A DNA stretch of 12,969 nt from JAICTV01 sp035634055 (lineage in GTDB: Bacteria; Planctomycetota; Phycisphaerae; Tepidisphaerales; Tepidisphaeraceae), in NCBI GenBank assembly GCA_035634055.1, contig DASQDR010000088.1:1-12969 (forward strand), read 5' to 3'. The position numbers and the translations under genes were made by a program. The notes under the pieces are model-generated. The model had not been told where the DNA came from, did no database searches, and saw nothing but the letters and a program-made list of their open reading frames with translations. Shown here piece after piece: positions 1 to 7,317 of this stretch. Within the stretch, counting starts at the first letter, position 1; every line of letters starts with the position of its first letter.

Positions 1-1104
1 CACCATGGTGTTCACGGTGTTCTTCAGCTCGAGGATTTCGCCCTTCACGTCGACGGTGATCTTCTTCGACAAGTCGCCGTTGGCGACCGACTTGGTCACG
101 TCAGAGATGTTGCGCACCTGCGACGTGAGGTTGCCGGCCATCAGGTTGACCGAGTCGGTCAAATCCTTCCACGTGCCGGCGACGCCGCGCACGTCCGCCT
201 GCCCGCCGAGCTTTCCTTCCGTGCCCACCTCGCGGGCGACGCGCGTCACCTCGGCGGCGAAGGAGGAGAGCTGGTCCACCATGACGTTGATGGTGTTCTT
301 CAACTCCAGGATCTCACCCTTCACGTCGACGGTGATCTTCTTGGAGAGGTCGCCCTTGGCGACGGCGGTCGTCACGGCGGCGATGTTGCGGACCTGGCCG
401 GTCAGGTTCGAGGCCATGGAATTCACGGAATCGGTCAGGTCCTTCCACGTGCCGGCGACGCCGCGCACGTCGGCCTGACCGCCGAGCTTGCCTTCAGTGC
501 CCACCTCGCGGGCCACGCGCGTCACTTCGGAGGCAAACGACCGAAGCTGGTCCACCATCGTGTTGATGGTTTCCTTTAGCTCCAGGATTTCGCCTTTGAC
601 GTCGACGGTGATCTTCTTGGAAAGGTCGCCGTTGGCCACCGCGGTCGTCACGGCGGCGATGTTGCGGACCTGGCCGGTGAGGTTCGACGCCATGGAATTC
701 ACCGAGTCGGTGAGATCCTTCCACGTTCCGGCGACGCCCTTCACGTCCGCCTGCCCGCCGAGCTTTCCTTCGGTGCCCACTTCGCGGGCTACGCGCGTCA
801 CTTCGGAGGCGAACGATCGGAGCTGGTCCACCATGGTGTTGATGGTGTTCTTCAGCTCCTTGATCTCACCCTTCACGACGACGGTGATCTTCTTGGAAAG
901 GTCGCCGCGCGCCACGGCGGTGGTCACGGCGGCGATGTTTCTCACCTGGGCGGTGAGGTTGCCGGCCATCAAGTTCACGGCGTCGGTCAGGTCCTTCCAG
1001 GTGCCGGCGACGCCCTTCACCTTCGCCTGCCCGCCAAGCTTACCTTCGGTGCCCACCTCGCGCGCCACGCGCGTCACTTCCGACGCGAACGAGCCGAGCT
1101 GGTC
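1..1104 (-). repeat. Four exact 276-bp tandem units encoding 92-residue HAMP repeats
   Basis: Units lie at 829-1104, 553-828, 277-552 and 1-276, counted from the Asp of each VDQL motif. The spacing is exactly 276 bases at every junction, and the window edge coincides with the end of the fourth unit. Translated units 2 and 3 differ at only 4 of 92 positions (Lys/Arg, Asn/Lys, Glu/Asn, Thr/Val). Unit 4, the one nearest the C terminus, has more changes in its second half. The array probably continues past the edge. Confidence 0.93.
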
Positions 1105-1734
1105 CACCATGGTGTTGACGGTCTTGGCGGTGCGCAGGAACTCGCCCTGCAGGGGGCGGCCCTCGATCTCCATGGCCATCGTCTGCGACAGGTCACCCTT
1201 GGCGACCGCGCCGATCACGCGCGCGGTCTCGCTCACCGGGTGCACGAGGTCGGAGATCAGCGTGTTGACCGACACGCCCATCGACTGCCACGACCCCGTC
1301 ACCGGCCCGAGCGCGGCGCGCTGGGAGATCTTGCCTTCCTTGCCGACGACGCGGCTGAGGCGCTCGAGCTCCTCGCTCATGCGCTGGTTCAACTCGATGA
1401 CATCGTTGAACGCGTCGGCGATCTTGCCGTCCATCCCCTCGAGGTCCATCGGCAGGCGCACGCCGAAGTCCCCCTTCTTGAATGCCGCCAGAACCTGGAG
1501 CAGCGACGCCTTGTCGAGCTGCTTGTGCGGGCGACCGTCGCCGTCGGCGGCGGGGCGGGCGAGGATCGACGCGATCAGCGGCTGCTGCTGCTCGATCACG
1601 TCGTCGGGCCGTCGCCGCGTTGCGGGCGACGCCGGCTTGCTCCGGGCGTGACCATTACCGTTGCCGTTCCCGTTGCCATTGCGCGTGATCTTGGCGACCG
1701 GCGTGTGCCGGCGCGGCGTCTGCTTCTGATCCAT
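1..1734 (-). CDS. Poly-HAMP sensor/hybrid histidine kinase, N-terminal part (runs off left edge)
   Basis: Cytoplasmic signalling protein; 578 residues are visible and the C-terminal output part lies outside the window. After a polar head with an alternating Asn-Gly run (about residues 19-28), two diverged HAMP-like units (about 75-210) lead into four 92-residue HAMP units starting at residues 211, 303, 395 and 487. Each carries the patterns TRVAREVGTEGKLGGQA, GTWKDLTD, GDLSKKITV and ending NTMV or similar. No membrane segment is visible, so this is a soluble sensor. In known families of this type (fungal Nik1 group III kinases and large bacterial relatives) the HAMP array is followed by HisKA, HATPase and often receiver domains. 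That the missing end is a hybrid kinase is inferred from the family, not seen. The ATG start at 1734 is supported by GGGAG nine bases upstream. Family call strong; output domain unknown. Confidence 0.9.
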   Translation of the reverse strand, partial: MDQKQTPRRHTPVAKITRNGNGNGNGNGHARSKPASPATRRRPDDVIEQQQPLIASILARPAADGDGRPHKQLDKASLLQVLAAFKKGDFGVRLPMDLEGMDGKIADAFNDVIELNQRMSEELERLSRVVGKEGKISQRAALGPVTGSWQSMGVSVNTLISDLVHPVSETARVIGAVAKGDLSQTMAMEIEGRPLQGEFLRTAKTVNTMVDQLGSFASEVTRVAREVGTEGKLGGQAKVKGVAGTWKDLTDAVNLMAGNLTAQVRNIAAVTTAVARGDLSKKITVVVKGEIKELKNTINTMVDQLRSFASEVTRVAREVGTEGKLGGQADVKGVAGTWKDLTDSVNSMASNLTGQVRNIAAVTTAVANGDLSKKITVDVKGEILELKETINTMVDQLRSFASEVTRVAREVGTEGKLGGQADVRGVAGTWKDLTDSVNSMASNLTGQVRNIAAVTTAVAKGDLSKKITVDVKGEILELKNTINVMVDQLSSFAAEVTRVAREVGTEGKLGGQADVRGVAGTWKDLTDSVNLMAGNLTSQVRNISDVTKSVANGDLSKKITVDVKGEILELKNTVNTMV

Positions 1735-2137
1735 GGATCAATTCTCCCGAGCGCGAGCGAGCGAGCCCCTGTGTGTGCGGAGCGGCCCTTCACGTGTGGC
1801 CTGGGCGTGATCGACTGCCGTGAAACCAAACCCTCAGACGTGAGAGGCGCGCCGCCGTTTGGGGGCGACGCGCATTCCCGCACCCGCGGGTCACGCATCC
1901 GTGCGTGCTGTCAGGTTCCACTGCGAAAACCAAAGAGAATCCCGCGCGGCCGAACGGCTCCCGAGCCGCTAAGAAATGCGCACCCTCCGCCCAGAGGAGG
2001 CGCTGGCGAGCAGCCTACCGGTTCGGACCAAGCGTTCGCAACTTGAAATGTGGCGTGAAATCGAACGTGGTCGATGTCACAAATTGTCCCCGTGCCCGAG
2101 GTTGCCGTTCCGCCGGCGGGGCGTTACCAACTCCCTG
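1735..2137. other. Non-coding divergent leader region
   Basis: 403 bases between two divergent genes with no convincing reading frame. It must hold the promoters of both neighbours, but I cannot place convincing -35/-10 boxes. Visible structure: a small inverted repeat ACGCA-tccg-TGCGT at 1893-1906, a palindrome ACCCGCGGGT at 1882-1891, and a nearly perfect palindrome CGGCTC-cc-GAGCCG at 1955-1968. These are candidate operator or hairpin elements with no assigned role. Confidence 0.5.
1744..1748 (-). promoter_or_regulatory. Ribosome binding site of the poly-HAMP gene
   Basis: GGGAG on the minus strand, nine bases before the ATG at 1734-1732. It is a clean Shine-Dalgarno match and supports this start. 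Confidence 0.65.
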
Positions 2138-2644
2138 ATGCGCCGGTACTACGTGGCCGACCTGAACGTTCGGGGGGAAGTGCGGGCAATCGAGGAATAC
2201 CGCTACGAGCAGTTGGAGCAGGTTCCGGGGGCGGCGGAGCTGATCGTTCACTTCGCTACCGTGCTATACCGCGAGCCCGAAGGGTTCGAGACCCCGCTGC
2301 CGCACGGGCGGAAGCACATGAGCTACCGCTGGACCGCCACCGCGCCCACCGCCGGCATCTCCACCCTGCGCAGCGGCGAGACCCTCGGCTCCATGGGCCT
2401 CCTGGCCAGCGGCTTGAACCCTGACAGCGACCGCCTGACGTTCGGCGCGTTCCAGCGGCACCTTTTGCGCGAGCTGCCGCAGGAAGGGGTTGAGCCGGCG
2501 TTCGACCTGATGCGGCTGGCCGAAAGGCCGGTGGTCGCCGTCGTCAACTTCCTCAACCCGCCGGACAAGCTTGACCAGCTTGTCCTGGCCCTGGCCGACC
2601 GCTGCTTTGCCGCGGCTTATTTCCGTTACCAGAACTTGGCCTGA
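2138..2644 (+). CDS. Hypothetical protein, 168 residues
   Basis: I do not recognise this protein. It starts MRRYYVADLNVRGEVRAIEE and looks soluble and globular: no signal peptide, no membrane segment. An alternation of short beta-type stretches (YYVADLNV, AELIVHFATVLY, PVVAVVNFL) and charged helices suggests an alpha/beta fold. The reading frame is open upstream to 1976, but those 54 codons translate to an Arg/Pro-rich stretch with no protein-like pattern, so ATG 2138 is preferred. There is no good Shine-Dalgarno before it, which leaves the start uncertain. Strong third-position G/C over its whole length supports real coding. It is separated by 60 to 80 bases and a possible hairpin from the cluster downstream, so it is probably its own transcription unit. 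No function is offered. Confidence 0.7.
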   Translation: MRRYYVADLNVRGEVRAIEEYRYEQLEQVPGAAELIVHFATVLYREPEGFETPLPHGRKHMSYRWTATAPTAGISTLRSGETLGSMGLLASGLNPDSDRLTFGAFQRHLLRELPQEGVEPAFDLMRLAERPVVAVVNFLNPPDKLDQLVLALADRCFAAAYFRYQNLA

Positions 2645-2657
2645 CCCGTAGGTTCAG

Positions 2658-2676
2658 GGCCGGGCAATGGCCGGCC
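2658..2676 (+). terminator. Possible hairpin after the 168-residue gene
   Basis: GGCCGG, a seven-base loop and CCGGCC form a six-pair all-G/C stem 14 bases after the stop at 2644. There is no following T-run, so it would be an atypical terminator or only an intergenic hairpin. Confidence 0.3.
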
Positions 2677-2725
2677 GCGACGCGGGCCTCTCGTTCGATC
2701 AGGCGTGGATGAAGGACGGAAGCGA

Positions 2726-3121
2726 GTGGGCGAAGACGACATCCCACCCGAGGTGAAGGCGTTCCTCGCCGATCACATCGAGTCGGTCTTGCAGTTGGAG
2801 GTCCTGCTGCTGCTGCGGTCGCGCGCGGGCGAAGGGTGGAGCGCGGACGCGGTCAGCCGCGAGTTCCGGATCGATTCCGCCTGGACTGGCGGGCAGCTCG
2901 CCACCCTGGCCGGCAGCGGCCTGCTGTCGCACGCGCCGGGCGGGCAGTTCCACTACGCCCCGCGGTCGCCGGCGCTGGACCAGGCGGTGGCGGCGACCGC
3001 CGAAGCGTACGCCACGCGCCGCGTCACCCTGATCGGATTGATCTTCTCCAAGCCGCCGTCTCCCCTGCGCAGCTTTGCCGACGCGTTCCGCATCCGGAAG
3101 GAGCCAAAGCACGATGGCTGA
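2726..3121 (+). CDS. Small winged-helix-like protein, first gene of a three-gene cluster
   Basis: 131-residue soluble protein. Residues from about 20 on (IESVLQLEVLLLLR, then a Trp-Ser-Ala-x-x-Val helix, a second helix QLATLAGSGLL, then a Gly-turn and HYAP strand) fit a winged helix-turn-helix of the kind used by small bacterial regulators. This is a fold-level inference, not a family match. Start: a GTG at 2705 is in frame, but the GTG at 2726 has AAGGA (2712-2716) nine bases upstream and gives an N-terminus running directly into DDIPPEVKAFL, so I prefer it. The stop overlaps the next gene by 8 bases. Linkage to two small membrane proteins suggests a DNA-binding or protein-binding partner for them; what it controls is unknown. 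Confidence 0.72.
   Translation: MGEDDIPPEVKAFLADHIESVLQLEVLLLLRSRAGEGWSADAVSREFRIDSAWTGGQLATLAGSGLLSHAPGGQFHYAPRSPALDQAVAATAEAYATRRVTLIGLIFSKPPSPLRSFADAFRIRKEPKHDG
3096..3103 (+). promoter_or_regulatory. Ribosome binding site inside the upstream gene
   Basis: GGAAGGAG ends ten bases before ATG 3114. It lies inside the coding sequence of the winged-helix-like gene and fixes the start of the next gene, whose reading frame is open further upstream. Confidence 0.65.
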
Positions 3122-3377
3122 AACCATCTATACCCTGTGCGCGCTGACCAGCGTGGCCTGCGCCGCCATGCTGCTCCGCGGATACCTGCGCGGGCGGGCG
3201 CGGTTCCTGCTCTGGAGCAGCCTTTGCTTCGTGGCGCTGGCGGTCAACAACCTGCTGCTGGCGCTGGACAAGGTGGTATTCGCCGACCGGGTGCTCTTCC
3301 CGCCCGAGCTGCGCACGGCTACCGCCGTGGTCGGGTTGTCCCTTCTGCTGTACGGACTGGTCTGGGACGCGGAGTGA
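3114..3377 (+). CDS. Small three-helix membrane protein, DUF5985-like
   Basis: 87-residue integral membrane protein of unknown function. Three hydrophobic segments are visible at about residues 2-22, 28-50 and 63-84, with a basic loop (RGYLRGRARF) after the first, so that loop should face the cytoplasm. The pattern ALTSVACAAMLLRGYLRGR, followed by LLWSSLCFVALAVNNLLL and ending LLLYGLVWD, is what I recall for the DUF5985 family; I could not search to confirm this. The gene overlaps the preceding one by 8 bases, has a strong ribosome binding site, and lies 9 bases before a second protein of similar size and topology. The pair probably forms a complex in the inner membrane. Confidence 0.82.
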   Translation: MAETIYTLCALTSVACAAMLLRGYLRGRARFLLWSSLCFVALAVNNLLLALDKVVFADRVLFPPELRTATAVVGLSLLLYGLVWDAE

Positions 3378-3386
3378 ACACGGCCG

Positions 3387-3659
3387 ATGCGACCGCAACT
3401 CAATGATTTCCTGCTCGGCATGGCGGTGATGGCGGCGGCCGTCGCGGGGCTGTTCTTCCTCCGCTTCTGGCGGCGGACGCGCGACCGGCTGTTCATCATC
3501 TTCGCCGTCGCCTTCTGGCTGATGGGGCTCAACTGGCTGCTGCTGGCGGCGGTGGGGCGCGACGAGACGAAGCTGGCGTCGCTCTACGCCATCCGCCTGC
3601 TCGCGTTCTGCCTGATCCTTTTCGCCGTCGTCGACAAGAACCGCAGGCCGCGCGCGTGA
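3387..3659 (+). CDS. Second small membrane protein, DUF5985-like
   Basis: 90-residue membrane protein with three hydrophobic segments (about residues 8-28, 34-55 and 66-82). The first is followed by the basic motif FLRFWRRTRDRLF and the second by LNWLLLAA; the C-terminus is basic (DKNRRPRA). It shares the layout of the gene before it (helix, Arg-rich loop, helix ending in a Leu-Asn-Leu-rich stretch, helix) without being a copy, which suggests an old duplication into partner subunits. GGAG lies 12 bases before the ATG, overlapping the stop region of the upstream gene. It is the last gene of the cluster; a convergent gene ends 53 bases further on. The biochemical role is unknown. Confidence 0.82.
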   Translation: MRPQLNDFLLGMAVMAAAVAGLFFLRFWRRTRDRLFIIFAVAFWLMGLNWLLLAAVGRDETKLASLYAIRLLAFCLILFAVVDKNRRPRA

Positions 3660-3712
3660 TCAGCGATCAACTCATCCCAGCAGCGGCCCGTCCGTGAGCG
3701 GATCATTCTCAA

Positions 3713-4357
3713 TCAGGTGAGCAGCTCGCGCACCTTTGCGGCGACGGCGCGGGCGAGCTTCGCGTGCTCCGGGGCGTCGAAGTGGACGCCTTCGGTGGGG
3801 CTGGAGACGATCACCTCCGCCAGGTCGAGCAACGGGCAGTCGCGCTCGGCGGCGACCTGCCGGAAGAACTGGCCGAAGCGCGCGGACTTTTCCTCCGCCC
3901 CGGCGAGCATGTCGCTGAACGGCGTTCCCGCCAGGGGCGCCACCGGCGGCGGCGCCAGCAGCAGCACCCGCGGCGCGCGACCGCCCGGGCCGGCGGTGCT
4001 CTGGCGGACGAGGTCGACCAGGGCCCCGGCGCCGCGGGCGATGTCCTCGGCGCCTGCGCCGAAGCGGGCCTTGAGGTCGTTGGTCCCCAGGAGGATCACC
4101 ACCAGGTCGAGCGGCTGATGGCTGTGCAGGCAGGGCCGGAGGTACGCCGCGCCGTTCTTGCTGCCCTGGAGCTGGTCCTCGACCGGGTCGTCCCACACCG
4201 TCGTTCGCCCGCCGCACCCTTCTTCGATCACCCAGTAGTCCGCCCCGAGCTCGCGCCGCAGCACGCCCGGCCAGCGGGTGTGGAGGTCAAAGCGCGACCA
4301 ATCGGCGGGGTTCGTGCCGTGGGTGTTGGAATCGCCGTAGCAGAGGATCGTCTTCAT
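3713..4357 (-). CDS. SGNH/GDSL-family esterase or lipase-like hydrolase
   Basis: 214-residue single-domain hydrolase of the SGNH superfamily, expected to cleave ester bonds; the substrate cannot be read from the sequence. Block I is CYGDSNTHG with nucleophile Ser10, block II EEGCGGRTT supplies the oxyanion Gly (49 or 50), block III LLGTNDLK supplies Asn93, and block V is PTEGVHFD with His192. The usual block V is Asp-x-x-His; here the position is Glu189. No signal peptide precedes block I, so the enzyme is probably cytoplasmic. The frame extends 68 codons upstream in an Arg-rich stretch that does not look like protein, and block I must sit at the N-terminus as in the family, so ATG 4357 is chosen despite a weak ribosome binding site. 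It points away from the HAAS-like gene. Confidence 0.9.
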   Translation of the reverse strand: MKTILCYGDSNTHGTNPADWSRFDLHTRWPGVLRRELGADYWVIEEGCGGRTTVWDDPVEDQLQGSKNGAAYLRPCLHSHQPLDLVVILLGTNDLKARFGAGAEDIARGAGALVDLVRQSTAGPGGRAPRVLLLAPPPVAPLAGTPFSDMLAGAEEKSARFGQFFRQVAAERDCPLLDLAEVIVSSPTEGVHFDAPEHAKLARAVAAKVRELLT

Positions 4358-4518
4358 CGTGGCCGCCCGCGCGAATTGTGCGGGGCGCGTGGCGACGACG
4401 CAAGCCGCCGGACGCCGCAGCCCGCGCAGCGGCGCACCGGCCGGCGGGGTGCGTATGTCGTCGGCATTGATCGCCGCGTGCAACTGCGGGATCATTGCCC
4501 GGCAGAGGCGGTGATGCG

Positions 4519-5436
4519 GTGAGCGAGAGTGGCGGCAGCGCCGGCGGCGGCGGCGGCGCAAACCGAGCTTCGGTCCCCCGGCCGGTGCGGCGGCTCGGGG
4601 TGGACGTGCAGGGTCGCGTCGACGAGTACCTGCTGCGCGTCGACCAGGCGCTGGCGCGCGTCGGTGCGGACATGGCCGAGCGCCGCGTCGTCGGCGTGCG
4701 GCTGCGGCAGCAGATCACCGCGAAGCTCGCCCAGCGCGCCGCGCGGGTGCCGGACGGTCGCGTGACGGCGGCCGACGCGGGCGCGGTGATCGCCGAGCTC
4801 GGACCGCCCGAGAGTCACCTGAACGACGCCGCGCCGCCGCGGGTGATGACTTCTCCCGGCGACACGGCGGCAGCCACGGCAACGCGCGCAGCGGCGGGGG
4901 ACGCCACGACGTCGCATGCGGCTGCCCCGGGCGGGCAAGCGCCGCCGGTGGCGAAGCTGTCGAAAACCGCACTCGCGGGCGCGCTGGTGGCGCTGGCCTT
5001 CGTTGTGGTCGCCGGCCTCTCCGCGATGGGCGGTGCCGCCGCCGGGGGGCAGGCGCCGCGGGCGTGGGCGTTGGCGGCGCGTCACGCGCTGGTGCCGGCG
5101 GCGGTCGTGGCCCCCATCGTAACAACCCTGCTGGGACTCCTCGCCCTGGCGCGCATCCAACGCTCGCGCGGCGGGCGGTACGGGCTTTCGCTGGCGCTCT
5201 TCGACGCGCTGCTGTTCCCGCTGCTGCTGCTCGACATCCTGCTCTTCTGGATGTGCTGGCAGGTGGCCGGGCGACTGGAAGACCAGATTTCGCCGCCGGT
5301 CTCAAAGCTCATCACGCAGGCGCTGCCGACGGTCGCGTCGGTGCTCGGCGATTACTTCCTGGCCGCGCAGGCGTGGATGGCGGTGCAGGAGAGCGCCGCG
5401 CGAACCGGGCGCGGCGCGCGAGCAGGGCGACGCTAG
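4519..5436 (+). CDS. HAAS-like membrane protein
   Basis: 305-residue protein. Residues about 25-100 form a charged helical domain (VDEYLLRVDQAL, then a helix with RLRQQITAKLAQR, and ending VIAELGPPESH) that resembles the HAAS/permease-prefix domain. A long Ala/Thr/Pro-rich linker (about 100-145) leads to three membrane helices at roughly 155-175, 190-215 and 225-250, then a soluble tail. HAAS proteins are often paired with a PadR-type repressor; none is next to this gene. GTG 4519 has GAGG (4505-4508) ten bases upstream and is preferred over the in-frame TTG at 4495. Its stop shares bases with the stop of the convergent gene. Domain assignment is by pattern only; role unknown. Confidence 0.72.
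   Translation: MSESGGSAGGGGGANRASVPRPVRRLGVDVQGRVDEYLLRVDQALARVGADMAERRVVGVRLRQQITAKLAQRAARVPDGRVTAADAGAVIAELGPPESHLNDAAPPRVMTSPGDTAAATATRAAAGDATTSHAAAPGGQAPPVAKLSKTALAGALVALAFVVVAGLSAMGGAAAGGQAPRAWALAARHALVPAAVVAPIVTTLLGLLALARIQRSRGGRYGLSLALFDALLFPLLLLDILLFWMCWQVAGRLEDQISPPVSKLITQALPTVASVLGDYFLAAQAWMAVQESAARTGRGARAGRR
5433..5436. other. Shared CTAG: two convergent stop codons on the same four bases
   Basis: The plus-strand TAG (5434-5436) and the minus-strand TAG (read from 5435 to 5433) are both drawn from the palindrome CTAG, so the two convergent genes overlap by four bases and no separate bidirectional terminator fits between them. Confidence 0.85.
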
Positions 5437-6068
5437 GGGAGCAGGTCGGGCGTCCACCGCGGCGAGCGGTGGGGCGGCTCCAGCCGCATCCGGCGCGCGA
5501 CCACGATCCCCACCGCGACCCACGGCGTCGTCACCAGCACCGCCCGCGGGATGAACGTCGGCTGCCCGGCGAAGTAGGGGTGGACGACCACTTGTGCCAA
5601 CCACAGGCCCGCCGACGTCCACCCCCATGCCAGCAGCCACGCGATCGGCCGCGGGCGCGGCTGGCCGAGAAGGGGGGCGAGGTACGCCGTCGCCGCTGAC
5701 ATCGCCAGCGTGCACGCGACCCACGCGAAGAGCCAGCGGTACGGCATGAGGACCTGGAGTGCGACGATGGTAGAGGATGTCACGAGAAGCACGCCCGCCC
5801 GGACGAGCGAGAGGTCCCGCCGGAGGCGCAGCAGCGCGGCCGCCCCGGCCGTCACCGCCAGCCACGCGCCGGCGAAGGCGGCGAGGTAAACGAAAACCGC
5901 CCATCCCGCCGGCCCGGTCCGCCATGGCAGCGGCGGCGCGATGGCCGCATACGCACGGTCGGCAAGGCCGGTCGCCACCGCGATCAAACTGAGGAGCCAA
6001 CCCACCGCCGCGACGGCGGCCGAGCGCGTCGGTGATTCAGAGAAGCGCGCGTCGGCACCGGACGGCAT
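5433..6068 (-). CDS. Multi-pass membrane protein of unknown function
   Basis: 211-residue, very hydrophobic protein with about six membrane segments (for example AAVAAVGWLLSLIAVATGL, WAVFVYLAAFAGAWLAVTAG, LFAWVACTLAMSAATAYLA, and a C-terminal AVLVTTPWVAVGIVVA). Ends in a short basic and Pro-rich tail. I see no motif that names a family. The frame is open to 6218, but that start would overlap the lipoprotein gene by 70 bases; ATG 6068 gives an N-terminus that runs straight into the first helix after about 15 polar residues and leaves an 80-base gap. It is the third and last gene of the minus-strand group, so it may serve the lipoprotein or the secreted nuclease, but nothing in the sequence proves this. 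Confidence 0.72.
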   Translation of the reverse strand: MPSGADARFSESPTRSAAVAAVGWLLSLIAVATGLADRAYAAIAPPLPWRTGPAGWAVFVYLAAFAGAWLAVTAGAAALLRLRRDLSLVRAGVLLVTSSTIVALQVLMPYRWLFAWVACTLAMSAATAYLAPLLGQPRPRPIAWLLAWGWTSAGLWLAQVVVHPYFAGQPTFIPRAVLVTTPWVAVGIVVARRMRLEPPHRSPRWTPDLLP

Positions 6069-6148
6069 GGCCACCACCCGTTGTCGCCCGTGTTGAGCGG
6101 GCTTTGCTCCCCGGTCGTCCGCGCGCGGATCCGCATCGTGCGAAGAGG

Positions 6149-7303
6149 TCACGGCCACAGCCGTTGCCGCAGCTTCAGCCGCAGCAGTTCGCCGGAGCCG
6201 GCGTCGTAGCTGATCCATTCCTGCGCCGTCGGGTTGGGCACCAGGTGCTTCAGCCGCATCGCATACACCTGGAAGCCCGGGTAGGCCATGATCCGGTCGC
6301 GCTCGGCGGCGGCGGCAAAGCTGTTCCCCTCGAACATCAGCATCGCCGGGTACGAAATCTCCGGTAGCTTGGGGGCGGCCGCGTCGTCCTCGGTGGTGGG
6401 CTTGATGATCTGTGATTCCGGCACGTTGCCGGCGAAGAGCAGGATCTGCCCGCGCCGATCGACGGCCGGCGTCGACAGCGCATTGGGCAGCCCGGCGAGC
6501 GACCGCGCCACCGTGGCGTTGCCGGCGGCGTCGATCCGCAGCAGGTGCCCGCCCACCGGGTCGAGCAGGAACAGCGTGCCGTCAAGGCCGGGCCACAGCT
6601 CGTACTCGTCGCGCGTCAGGGGCAGCGGCTTGCCCGCCACCTTCACCGCGTCGAACGCCTTGACCAGCGCCGCCGGCCCGTCCGGGGCGAGCTTCGCGGG
6701 GTCGATCTGGAACAGCGCCCAAGCGTCGGTGTGACGGATCCACGCCCAGATGAACCGACCGTCGGAGAGCAGCGTGCCGCGCGCCAGCGGGAGCGAGCGG
6801 CCCATGCCGGTGGCGGCGGCGATGGCGTCGGTGTCGGCGAGCACGCGGATCTTGGCCGTCTTGGGGGAGTAACGCCCCAGCACCGCCATCGAGCGCCGCG
6901 CCGCGGCGCCACCGCGGAAGAAGAAGTAGATGTCCCCGTCGGGCCCCGCCGCGATGCCCTGGATGTTCCCGCGCCCGCCCGAAACGCCCATCGCTGCGGC
7001 GATGTTGCCGGCTGACAACTGCGTTGCACGGGGGATCGCGCCTTCACCGATCACGAAGAGCGTGTCGTCCAGCCGGTCGGCCTCCTGCGTCCAGTAGACG
7101 TTGCCCAGCGAATCGACGGCGACGTGGGTGGGGCGCGCCGGCAGGAGCGGGGTGAGCGGGCGGAGCTCGAGGTCCGTCACGGGCTGCGCTGGGGCGGTGG
7201 CGGGTAGCTGCCGCGGCGGGTCGCCGTCGCACGACGCGAGCGCGAGCAGTGGCAGCAGCAGCAGCAGCGGTCGGGCGAGGGAAAAGGCGGCGCGCACTGG
7301 CAT
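6149..7303 (-). CDS. Beta-propeller-like lipoprotein
   Basis: 384 residues. The N-terminus is a lipoprotein signal: basic start, hydrophobic Leu-rich core (13-20), lipobox LASC with the modified Cys25, then Asp at +2. The mature part repeats the pattern of NHL/SMP-30-type propellers: a small-residue turn, then Asp/Gly, then a hydrophobic strand, as in PTHVAVDSLGNVYWTQ, IQGIAAGPDGDIYFFF, LWPGLDGTLFLLDP, LLRIDAAGNATVAR and TPAVDRRGQILLFAG. No catalytic residues are recognisable, so binding or scaffolding is more likely than catalysis. ATG 7303 is the natural start of the signal; no good ribosome binding site precedes it, which fits translational coupling to the nuclease-like gene ending 14 bases upstream. 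Expected on the outer face of a membrane. Confidence 0.85.
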   Translation of the reverse strand: MPVRAAFSLARPLLLLLPLLALASCDGDPPRQLPATAPAQPVTDLELRPLTPLLPARPTHVAVDSLGNVYWTQEADRLDDTLFVIGEGAIPRATQLSAGNIAAAMGVSGGRGNIQGIAAGPDGDIYFFFRGGAAARRSMAVLGRYSPKTAKIRVLADTDAIAAATGMGRSLPLARGTLLSDGRFIWAWIRHTDAWALFQIDPAKLAPDGPAALVKAFDAVKVAGKPLPLTRDEYELWPGLDGTLFLLDPVGGHLLRIDAAGNATVARSLAGLPNALSTPAVDRRGQILLFAGNVPESQIIKPTTEDDAAAPKLPEISYPAMLMFEGNSFAAAAERDRIMAYPGFQVYAMRLKHLVPNPTAQEWISYDAGSGELLRLKLRQRLWP

Positions 7304-7317
7304 GGCGCCGAAATGTA

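Noticed and set aside
1..1104. 276-bp repeats as a CRISPR array or satellite DNA
   Set aside because: The period is in frame, has no spacers and encodes HAMP units with conservative substitutions, so it is a coding repeat.
488..1651. Long plus-strand open frame, 387 codons
   Set aside because: It is the antisense shadow of the poly-HAMP gene. Its Ser/Thr/Arg-rich translation repeats with the same 276-base period only because the sense strand does.
3672..4217. Minus-strand frame of 181 codons inside the hydrolase gene
   Set aside because: Arg/Pro/Gly-rich frame-shifted reading of the SGNH hydrolase on the same strand; no motif.
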